Source of the DNA: Candidatus Omnitrophota bacterium
Lineage (GTDB): Bacteria > Omnitrophota > Gorgyraeia > Tantalellales > Tantalellaceae
DNA length: 7,514 nucleotides
Reading direction: 5' to 3'
NCBI GenBank assembly: GCA_030631915.1
Contig: DAOVKF010000074.1
Location: 1-7,514 of the forward strand
Positions 1 to 5,622 of this stretch are shown one piece after another. Both the position numbers and the translations under genes were made by a program. Within the stretch, counting starts at the first letter, position 1; each line of letters begins with the position of its first letter. The notes under the pieces are model-generated. The model saw only the letters and a list, made by a program, of their open reading frames with translations. It did no database searches and was not told where the DNA came from.

Positions 1-70
1 CTCAAAAACAGTTTCATCCTATCGCGGTAATGGGTGAGTTACGATTGGAATTCTTTACCCTGTTATTTGA
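1..70. other. Left-edge non-coding sequence, nothing recognised
   Basis: This is the first part of a 314-base stretch without a credible gene. One frame is open from the window edge to a TGA at 144-146, but it runs straight through the palindromic repeat that follows and its translation resembles no family I know, so I do not call it the tail of an upstream gene. I see no RNA gene or promoter here. Confidence 0.4.
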
Positions 71-71
71 C

Positions 72-148
72 CCAGTCTGGAAAGCGGGAATCCAGACAGT
101 GGATACCCGCTGGAGTTTATCCCTGCGAAAGCAGGGGCGGGAATGACA
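72..148. repeat. REP-like palindromic intergenic repeat
   Basis: Two hairpins sit side by side. The first pairs GTCTGGA (75-81) with TCCAGAC (91-97) around a 9-base loop. The second pairs CCCTGC (121-126) with GCAGGG (131-136) around a GAAA tetraloop, inside an outer stem of CCCGC (106-110) with GCGGG (137-141). The octamer GCGGGAAT occurs twice in the same orientation (84-91 and 137-144). Sequences of the type 'CCCGC..GCGGGAATGACA' are common dispersed intergenic repeats in many environmental bacterial genomes. That this copy belongs to such a family is inferred from resemblance; the stems themselves are directly visible. Confidence 0.65.
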
Positions 149-155
149 GAGTTGC

Positions 156-228
156 AAAAAAAGGGGACAGCGCCCTTTTTCCCCGGATGTCAATCCGTGG
201 GATAAAAAGGGCGCTGTCCCCTTTTTTT
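156..228. repeat. Long perfect hairpin, MITE/REP-type element or bidirectional terminator
   Basis: Bases 156-180 and 204-228 are perfect reverse complements over 25 bp. The left arm begins with A7 followed by GGGGACAGCGCCC and T5. The 23-base centre folds further: CGGAT (184-188) pairs with ATCCG (193-197) and CCC (181-183) pairs with GGG (199-201), with a bulged T198 and an unpaired AT at 202-203. The whole 73 bases therefore make nearly one continuous stem with a GTCA loop. The A7/T7 ends give a U-tract after a GC-rich stem on either strand, as in intrinsic terminators. Palindromes with a GGGGACAG core flanked by A and T runs are known to me as dispersed elements in environmental genomes, sometimes near REP-associated (Y1) transposases. 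No transposase is present in this window. Confidence 0.75.
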
Positions 229-241
229 CGGAGATATTATA

Positions 242-270
242 TTGCAAAAGCGGTGACATGGTGGTATATT
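242..270 (+). promoter_or_regulatory. Predicted sigma70-type promoter for the hpf-led cluster
   Basis: TTGCAA (242-247) matches the -35 consensus at four of six positions, and TATATT (265-270) matches the -10 at five of six, with the ideal 17-base spacer. The region from 231 to 300 is much more AT-rich than the genes around it. Transcription would start near 277, leaving a leader of about 38 bases before hpf. It lies just downstream of the strong hairpin at 156-228, which would insulate it from upstream transcription. No other equally good promoter was seen in the short gaps between downstream genes. Confidence 0.6.
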
Positions 271-300
271 TATATTTTCGAAATTTTAACTATTAATAGA

Positions 301-308
301 AAAGAGGT
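301..308 (+). promoter_or_regulatory. Ribosome binding site of hpf
   Basis: AAAGAGGT ends six bases before the ATG at 315. This supports 315 as the start, rather than the overlapping GTG-initiated frame beginning at 34, which runs through the upstream repeats. Confidence 0.7.
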
Positions 309-314
309 ATTAAG

Positions 315-863
315 ATGGATATTCGCATTACCAGCAGGAATTTCGAATTAAAAGATCCTTTGAAAAGGTACATACACAAACGGCTCAGCAAACTGGAACG
401 GATCTATTCGCGGATATACCAGTGTGAGGTCGTTCTTGAGGAAAACAAGATAAGGGGGGAGGTTGAGGTGATCCTGTCCCTTAAGCGCAACAGGCTCGTT
501 GCCAGGGAAAGTTCCAAGGATATATACGCCTCTATCGATGCCGCGGCCGAAAGCATAAAAAAGCAGTTGAGGAGATTACGGGACAGGGTGCGTTCAAAGA
601 GACGGAAGACCGTGTTAAGGAACATCATGAGACCCATGGCGCGGTTCCGGCGCGGAAAAGAAACATTTCAATACGACGGGCGAGAATCGATCGTCAAGAT
701 AAACACTTTCGCGGATAAACCCATGCTGCCGGAAGAGGCTAAACTGGAGCTGCAGATGACGGAAAAGAATTTCCTTATGTTCAAGAACGCGGACACCGGT
801 GAACCTAATGTTATATTTTCGCGGGATGACGGAAGTTACGGATTGATCGAGCCGGGATTTTGA
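315..863 (+). CDS. hpf: Ribosome hibernation-promoting factor, long form (HPF/RaiA family)
   Basis: This 182-residue cytoplasmic protein binds the small ribosomal subunit and stops translation in slow-growing or stressed cells. Residues 1 to about 97 are the S30AE domain (starts MDIRITSRNFEL, with basic stretches KRNR and KKQLRRLRDR for rRNA contact). A basic linker (about 98-122, rich in Arg) joins it to the C-terminal dimerisation domain at about 125-182, which shows the family pattern IVKINTFADKPM ... FKNADTGEPNVIFSRDDGSYGLIEP. Having both domains marks it as the long form, which pairs two 70S ribosomes into 100S dimers without a separate RMF. Length is normal for that class (about 180-190). 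The start is supported by AAAGAGGT six bases upstream. It is the first gene of the cluster, directly after a predicted promoter, and is followed 39 bases later by trigger factor, so both ribosome-bound factors may be co-expressed. Confidence 0.95.
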   Translation: MDIRITSRNFELKDPLKRYIHKRLSKLERIYSRIYQCEVVLEENKIRGEVEVILSLKRNRLVARESSKDIYASIDAAAESIKKQLRRLRDRVRSKRRKTVLRNIMRPMARFRRGKETFQYDGRESIVKINTFADKPMLPEEAKLELQMTEKNFLMFKNADTGEPNVIFSRDDGSYGLIEPGF

Positions 864-902
864 CGGGATCAGGAGCGCGGGCCTCGAAAGGGCAGAAAGA
901 AG

Positions 903-2174
903 ATGAAAAGCACTGTTAAGAAATTAGAAGGGGCGGCAAGGCAGCTGGTGATAACCTTATCTCCGGAAAAGGTCAATAAGGCGCTGGAAGAAGCGGTGGC
1001 TGGCATTCGGAAAGAGGTCACTATCCCCGGGTTTAGAAAGGGAAACGCGCCGGAGGATATTGTCCGCAGGAATTACATGGAGACCGCCATGGACGAAGTG
1101 AAGCGGCGCCTGGTCCCCCGGGCATACCAGGACGCGCTGGATAAGCACGGGGTCGTTCCGGTAAGTCTTCCCGAGTTGTCGGATGTTATCCTGGAGCCGA
1201 ACGGCGCCCTGTCTTTCACGGCCAGGCTTGATCTGCGTCCCGAGGTGAAACTGCACAGATACAGGGGATTGAAAGTCGCGGGGCAGAAGCTGACCGTTCC
1301 CGGGGAAGAGGTCGAAGAGGCGCTTTCGCGGGTCAGGGGCATGCATGCTGAGTTTGCCGGGACCGACAGGCCCATCCAGAAAGGTGATTACGGGATCTGT
1401 GACATCGAGGCTTTTATCGACGGAAAACCGATCACCAGGAAGCAGGAAAAGGTCTGGATCGAAGCTGACAGGCAAGCTTCCATGCTTGGATTGGGCGAGG
1501 AGCTTTACGGGATGAAAAAGGGGGAGAAGAAGGACATGGATGTCACCCTGCCCGGGGAATATCCCGACAAACAATACGCGGGGAAAAAAGCCGTGTTCAA
1601 GGTGGAAGTGAAAGAGACGCAGGAGAAAAAACTGCCGGAACTTGACGACGCTCTGGCCCGAAAAGCCGGACAGGACACACTGGCCGGGCTGCGGGAGGAG
1701 ATGCGCGCGCGGATCATGGAAAAAAAGGAACATAACAACAGGATAAACATGAAGAACCAGATAATAGAATATCTGTTGAAAAAGCATTCTTTTGATCTTC
1801 CGGGGTCCATGGTCAAAAAGCAGTTCGAGGCCTTGATGAAAAGGACCAGGGACGAGCTGGCCGAAAAAGGAACAGACGATAAGGCCGTTGAGTCTCATCT
1901 GGACGGGTTGAAGCAGCGCCTGATGGACGAAGCCCGGAACAAGGTAAAACTGTATTTCATCCTTGATGGAATAGCGGCGGCGGAAAATATTTCCGTGACC
2001 GGCGAAGAGGTGGAGGAACGGTTAAGGTCCATGGCGGAATACTACAACCAGAAATTCGAGGACGTAAAAAAATATTATGAGGAGAATGGCTTGACGGGGG
2101 GCGTTAAGGAACAGCTCAGGGAAGACAAAACACTGGATTTTTTATTCTCCGAAGCTGTTATTACAACCAACTAG
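903..2174 (+). CDS. tig: Trigger factor, ribosome-associated chaperone
   Basis: The 423-residue protein (E. coli has 432) binds beside the ribosomal exit tunnel and shields nascent chains. The N-terminal ribosome-binding domain carries the signature GFRKGNAP at residues 43-50, which contacts protein L23. A FKBP-type prolyl isomerase domain spans about 155-238 (from GDYGICDIEAFIDG to AGKKAVFKVEVKE). The family-typical junction KLPELDDALARKAG (243-256) leads into the helical C-terminal chaperone arms, about 257-423, rich in Lys/Glu. The isomerase pocket looks degraded: aligned by eye to E. coli, positions F168, F177 and F198 are Ile168, Ile177 and Leu197 here, while Tyr220 and Phe232 are kept. 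Chaperone function should not depend on these. A weak Shine-Dalgarno (GAAAGG, 886-892 region) lies about ten bases before the ATG. The stop codon overlaps the strong ribosome binding site of clpP. Confidence 0.95.
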   Translation: MKSTVKKLEGAARQLVITLSPEKVNKALEEAVAGIRKEVTIPGFRKGNAPEDIVRRNYMETAMDEVKRRLVPRAYQDALDKHGVVPVSLPELSDVILEPNGALSFTARLDLRPEVKLHRYRGLKVAGQKLTVPGEEVEEALSRVRGMHAEFAGTDRPIQKGDYGICDIEAFIDGKPITRKQEKVWIEADRQASMLGLGEELYGMKKGEKKDMDVTLPGEYPDKQYAGKKAVFKVEVKETQEKKLPELDDALARKAGQDTLAGLREEMRARIMEKKEHNNRINMKNQIIEYLLKKHSFDLPGSMVKKQFEALMKRTRDELAEKGTDDKAVESHLDGLKQRLMDEARNKVKLYFILDGIAAAENISVTGEEVEERLRSMAEYYNQKFEDVKKYYEENGLTGGVKEQLREDKTLDFLFSEAVITTN

Positions 2175-2183
2175 AGGAGGGGG
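2172..2183 (+). promoter_or_regulatory. clpP ribosome binding site overlapping the tig stop codon
   Basis: TAGAGGAGGGGG contains the tig stop TAG (2172-2174) and a complete AGGAGG (2175-2180) five bases before the clpP ATG at 2186. It is the strongest Shine-Dalgarno in the window. It fixes the clpP start and means ribosomes finishing tig arrive on the clpP initiation site, so translation is probably coupled. Confidence 0.8.
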
Positions 2184-2185
2184 CG

Positions 2186-2770
2186 ATGAGCAGCGTAATT
2201 CCCATGGTGATAGAAAAGGAAGGGAGGACCGAAAGGGCATACGATATCTATTCGCGCCTGCTGAAGGACAGGATCGTATTTATAGGGTCTATGATAAACG
2301 ATGACGTGGCCAACCTGATAATCGCGCAGCTCCTGTTCCTGCAGAACGAGGCCAGAGACAAGGATATCCATGTTTATATCAATTCGCCCGGCGGGAGCGT
2401 GACCAGCGGTCTGGCGATATATGATACGATGCAATTCATCAAACCCCATGTCAATACATATTGTGTGGGGCAGGCTTCCAGCATGGGGGCCGTGCTTCTT
2501 GCGGCCGGGGCAAAAGGCAGAAGGTACGCGCTGCCGCATGCGAGGGTCATGCTTCACCAGCCATGGGGGGGCATGGAAGGCACTGCGGCGGATATAAATA
2601 TCCATGCCAGAGAGATCATCAAGGTAAAGGACCGCCTTGAGCAGATCCTCGTGAAACATACCGGTCAGCCCCTGGAACGGATCAGGAAAGACACGGACAG
2701 GGATTTTTTCATGACCGCCGATGAGGCCAGGGATTACGGCATTGTGGACGATGTGATCACAAACCTTTAA
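2186..2770 (+). CDS. clpP: ATP-dependent Clp protease proteolytic subunit
   Basis: This 194-residue serine peptidase (MEROPS family S14) assembles into a double heptameric barrel that degrades proteins fed to it by a ClpX, ClpA or ClpC ATPase. The catalytic triad is intact: Ser99 in GQASSMGAVLLAAG, His124 in ARVMLHQPWGG, and Asp173 in KDTDRDFF. The Ser-His and His-Asp spacings (25 and 49 residues) match those of E. coli ClpP. The oxyanion-loop motif INSPGGSV (65-72) is present. Only about four residues precede IPMVIE, the usual mature N-terminus, so any propeptide is very short. The start is fixed by AGGAGG five bases upstream. The gene lies 11 bases after tig, a common pairing, but clpX, usually next, is replaced by an aminotransferase gene 23 bases downstream, so the unfoldase partner must be encoded elsewhere. 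Confidence 0.97.
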   Translation: MSSVIPMVIEKEGRTERAYDIYSRLLKDRIVFIGSMINDDVANLIIAQLLFLQNEARDKDIHVYINSPGGSVTSGLAIYDTMQFIKPHVNTYCVGQASSMGAVLLAAGAKGRRYALPHARVMLHQPWGGMEGTAADINIHAREIIKVKDRLEQILVKHTGQPLERIRKDTDRDFFMTADEARDYGIVDDVITNL

Positions 2771-2793
2771 ACCAGAGAGAGGGCGGAGGAGCG

Positions 2794-3924
2794 ATGGCAA
2801 AATACAGGCTGATGTCACCCGGACCCACGCCGGTACCTGAAAAAGTGCTTTTGAGGATGGCGGATACCATGATCCATCACAGGACTCCCCGGTTCCGGGC
2901 GGTCCTGAAAGGCGTGCACGAAAAACTCAAGAAGATATTTCAGACGGAGAACCCCGTTTTTGTGTTCACCTCCAGCGGTACCGGAGCAATGGAGGCATCG
3001 GTGACGGGCATTCTTTCAAAAAGCGATAAAGCCCTTGTTATCCGGGGCGGAAAGTTCGGGGAAAGGTTCGGGGAGATCTGCGACGCTTACGGCATAGAGA
3101 CCGTGGATCACGAGGTCGCGTGGGGTGAGCCGGCGGATCTTTCGGCGATCGAAAAACTTCTCGCGGATAATCCCGGCATCAAGGCCGTGTACAGCACTCT
3201 GTGTGAGACTTCGACAGGTGTCGCTAACGACATACAGGGTATAGCCAGGCTGGTCTCAGCCACTGATGCGGTCCTGGTAGTCGACGCGATCAGCGGATTG
3301 TGCGCGGATGATATGAGAACGGATGAATGGGGGATAGATGTCGTGGCCGGCGGTTCGCAGAAGGGCGTTATGCTGCCGCCGGGACTGGCCTTTCTGAGCC
3401 TTAGCCGGAAAGCCAGAGAACTGGCGGAGACGTCGGATCTGCCCGGCTATTATTTCGACCTGAAAGCGGCGTTAAAATCGTATGGCAAGGACGACACGCC
3501 GTGGACGCCGGCCGTGTCCCTGATAATGGGGCTTGACAGTGTGCTGGACATGATACTCGAGGAAGGGATGGATAAGGTGCTCGCGAGGCATGCGCGCCTT
3601 GCCGATGCGACCCGGGCGGCGGTAAAGGCGCTCGGTCTGGAACTTTTCTCGAAAAGGCCCTCTAACGCGGTCACATCGGTAAAAGTGCCCGGGAATGTGG
3701 ACGGGCTGGCGCTTGTCAAAAAAATGCGCGACGAACAGGGAGTTGTCATAGCGGGCGGTCAGGGCGGGCTGAAAGGCAGGATGTTCAGGATCGCGCACCT
3801 GGGGTATATGGACGAATATGACACGATCGTCGCGATAGCCGCGCTGGAGATAGTGCTTAAGCAGCTTGGCTCGGGACTGGAGTTCGGCACGGGAGTGGCA
3901 AAAGCGGAGGAATTGCTTTCGTGA
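2794..3924 (+). CDS. Class V PLP aminotransferase (alanine-glyoxylate / serine-pyruvate type)
   Basis: This 376-residue fold-type I enzyme uses pyridoxal phosphate to move amino groups between small amino and 2-oxo acids. The N-terminal MSPGPTPVPEKVL (7-19) and HHRTPRF (28-34) are typical of the alanine-glyoxylate/serine-pyruvate branch. SSGTGAMEA (60-68) binds the cofactor phosphate, Asp164 in VVDAISG contacts the pyridine nitrogen, and Lys190 in GGSQKG is the Schiff-base lysine. Arg332 in FRIAHLG is the usual carboxylate-binding arginine. GGAGGA at 2785-2790 sets the start. The next gene, 63 bases on, is serA. Related class V enzymes in methanogens act as phosphoserine aminotransferase, so the likely job here is the second step of serine synthesis in place of, or beside, SerC. 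That is inference from gene order; glyoxylate or serine transamination (photorespiration-like or serine-cycle role) is possible. Family assignment is firm, substrate is not. Confidence 0.9.
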   Translation: MAKYRLMSPGPTPVPEKVLLRMADTMIHHRTPRFRAVLKGVHEKLKKIFQTENPVFVFTSSGTGAMEASVTGILSKSDKALVIRGGKFGERFGEICDAYGIETVDHEVAWGEPADLSAIEKLLADNPGIKAVYSTLCETSTGVANDIQGIARLVSATDAVLVVDAISGLCADDMRTDEWGIDVVAGGSQKGVMLPPGLAFLSLSRKARELAETSDLPGYYFDLKAALKSYGKDDTPWTPAVSLIMGLDSVLDMILEEGMDKVLARHARLADATRAAVKALGLELFSKRPSNAVTSVKVPGNVDGLALVKKMRDEQGVVIAGGQGGLKGRMFRIAHLGYMDEYDTIVAIAALEIVLKQLGSGLEFGTGVAKAEELLS

Positions 3925-3927
3925 GCC

Positions 3928-3955
3928 TGGAGTCGGGAGCTTGGAGTTGGGGATA
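3928..3955 (+). repeat. Short degenerate heptamer repeat between aminotransferase and serA
   Basis: Immediately after the aminotransferase stop, the sequence reads as consecutive 7-base units TGGAGTC, GGGAGCT, TGGAGTT and a decayed GGGGATA. Such GGAGTY-type heptamer arrays occur as short intergenic repeats in other bacteria (heptanucleotide STRRs of cyanobacteria are the best-known example). It fills nearly half of the largest intergenic gap in the gene cluster (63 bases). No terminator or convincing promoter was seen in this gap. Confidence 0.5.
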
Positions 3956-3987
3956 AGGGCGGTTTTTAGAAACAGGGAGAGGGGCAT

Positions 3988-5583
3988 ATGCCGGTAAAGA
4001 TACTGATCAGCGACCCTTTGGCAAAGGAAGGCGTTGATATCCTGAAGAGCCACAAGGGTTTTGTGGTGGACGAGGTTTCAAAACTTTCCGAAGCCGAGCT
4101 TGTAAGGAAAATAAAGGGGTATGACGCGCTTATCGTGAGAAGCGGCACGACAGTGACCAGAAAGATAATCGAAGCGTCGGATAACCTGAAGGTCATAGGC
4201 AGGGCGGGTGTCGGGTTGGATAACGTCGATGTGGCAGCCGCTTCCAAGAAAGGTGTAGTGGTCATGAACGCCCCTACGGGCAACACGATATCAACGGCAG
4301 AACACGCGTTCGGACTTATGATGGCCCTTTCCAGGAACATACCCATGGCGAACCAGTCCGTTAAGCAGGGCAAGTGGGAGAGAAAAAAATTCATGGGCGT
4401 GGAGCTTTACGGCAAGGTTCTGGGTGTCATCGGCCTTGGACGTATCGGCGCCGAATTCGCCAAAAGGGCCCAGAGTTTTGAAATGAAGGTTATAGCGTAT
4501 GACCCGTTCCTTTCAAGAGAAAAGGCAAAAAGCCTTAACGTGGAATCAGTGGACATTGACAGGCTGCTCCGGACTTCGGACTTTATTACCATTCATACCC
4601 CTCTGACCGAGGAGACCAGGCATCTTATCGATGAGAGGGCTTTCAGGAAGATGAAAAAAGGAGTGCGTATAATCAACGCCGCCAGGGGGGGGATCGTCGA
4701 CGAGAAAGCGCTTGCCAGGAACATCAGGTCCGGCAAGGTCGGCGGGGCCGCCTTCGACGTATATGAGACCAAAGCAACACCGCCGGCGGACAGTCCGGTC
4801 GTGGATTTGAGCAGGGTCGTGACCACTCCCCACCTGGGCGCTTCCACCGAGGAGGCGCAGATCAACGTGGCAATGGACATAGCAAAATGCGTCTCCGACG
4901 CCCTTTTGGGAAAGGGGTACCGCAACGCCGCGAACGTTCCCCCCATCGAAGAAGAGCTGCTGGAAGTTCTCCAGCCGTACATCAATCTGGCGGAACGGCT
5001 TGGTTCGATCCAGGCCCAGCTGGTCGATGGCCCTGTAAAGGCCGTCAAGGTAAAATATACCGGTGAGATCGTCAATATGGACGTCAGCGTGATCACCCGG
5101 GCCCTTATTAAAGGTATATTTGACCCTATCCTGGAAGAGCACATCAATTACGTTAATTCCCTGGTCATAGCGAAAGAAAGAGGTATTAAAGTCACGGAAA
5201 AAACGACTTCCGAGATTACGGACTTCGCGAATCTGATATGCGTGGAACTTGAAAGCGAAACAAAAAAACATTTTATCATGGGAACGCTTTTTGCCAATAA
5301 GGAGCCGCGGATAGTAAAGATCGACAAATTCTATGTGGAAGCGATCCCCAATGGATATATGCTGGTCATTTCCAACAGGGATGTTCCCGGGATCGTCGGA
5401 AGGATCGGCACGATACTCGGCAAAGCGGGCATTAACATAGCCGGGATAAGTTTTGGCAGGGATAAGAGGACCGCTCAGGCGATAAGCCTTCTGAACATAG
5501 ACAGTGAGGTGCCGAAAACCATAGTGAAGAAACTGAACAATATAAAGGATATAAATAATGTCAGGCAGGTATGGATCGCCTGA
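3988..5583 (+). CDS. serA: D-3-phosphoglycerate dehydrogenase, long ACT-domain type
   Basis: The 531-residue cytoplasmic enzyme oxidises 3-phosphoglycerate to 3-phosphohydroxypyruvate with NAD+, the first step of serine synthesis. The substrate domain (about 1-98 and 285-315) carries VRSGTTVT (50-57), the phosphoglycerate-binding pattern, and GRAGVGLDNVD (71-81). The NAD domain has the Rossmann motif GLGRIG (149-154), Arg233 in NAARGG and His282 in TPHLGAST. The third catalytic residue, a Glu five residues after the Asp of the DVF/Y motif, is Lys262 here (DVYETKATPP), with a one-residue longer loop. An intervening (ASB) domain spans about 318-452, followed by a C-terminal ACT domain (457-531, NRDVPGIVGRIGTILGKAGINI) that usually binds serine for feedback control. 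Length matches the long type (about 525-530). A Shine-Dalgarno (GGGAG, 3975-3979) precedes the ATG by eight bases. No stop or frameshift; catalytic competence is the only doubt. Confidence 0.93.
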   Translation: MPVKILISDPLAKEGVDILKSHKGFVVDEVSKLSEAELVRKIKGYDALIVRSGTTVTRKIIEASDNLKVIGRAGVGLDNVDVAAASKKGVVVMNAPTGNTISTAEHAFGLMMALSRNIPMANQSVKQGKWERKKFMGVELYGKVLGVIGLGRIGAEFAKRAQSFEMKVIAYDPFLSREKAKSLNVESVDIDRLLRTSDFITIHTPLTEETRHLIDERAFRKMKKGVRIINAARGGIVDEKALARNIRSGKVGGAAFDVYETKATPPADSPVVDLSRVVTTPHLGASTEEAQINVAMDIAKCVSDALLGKGYRNAANVPPIEEELLEVLQPYINLAERLGSIQAQLVDGPVKAVKVKYTGEIVNMDVSVITRALIKGIFDPILEEHINYVNSLVIAKERGIKVTEKTTSEITDFANLICVELESETKKHFIMGTLFANKEPRIVKIDKFYVEAIPNGYMLVISNRDVPGIVGRIGTILGKAGINIAGISFGRDKRTAQAISLLNIDSEVPKTIVKKLNNIKDINNVRQVWIA

Positions 5584-5622
5584 GGAGCGGGTTAGTGGAA
5601 CAGGCCGCAGACGGAAGGGGGA

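Noticed and set aside
3..146. Frame open from the left edge, possibly the end of an upstream gene
   Set aside because: Its last half is the REP-like repeat translated through, and its first part is too short to recognise.
72..228. CRISPR array or riboswitch
   Set aside because: There are no regularly spaced identical repeats with unique spacers, and the palindromes lie upstream of the predicted promoter, so they would not be in the hpf leader RNA.
152..249. Direct repeat TTGCAAAA (152-159 and 242-249) as a target-site duplication of the hairpin element
   Set aside because: The copies do not flank the hairpin exactly: the left one overlaps its first four bases and the right one is 13 bases beyond its end. 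The second copy also doubles as the -35 box, so chance in AT-rich sequence is more likely.
34..351. GTG-started 105-codon frame across the leader
   Set aside because: It runs through both palindromic repeats, overlaps the true start of hpf, has no Shine-Dalgarno and no family resemblance.
957..1898. 313-codon minus-strand frame antisense to tig
   Set aside because: The + strand frame is an unambiguous trigger factor; the reverse translation is Phe/Leu/His-rich with no motif.
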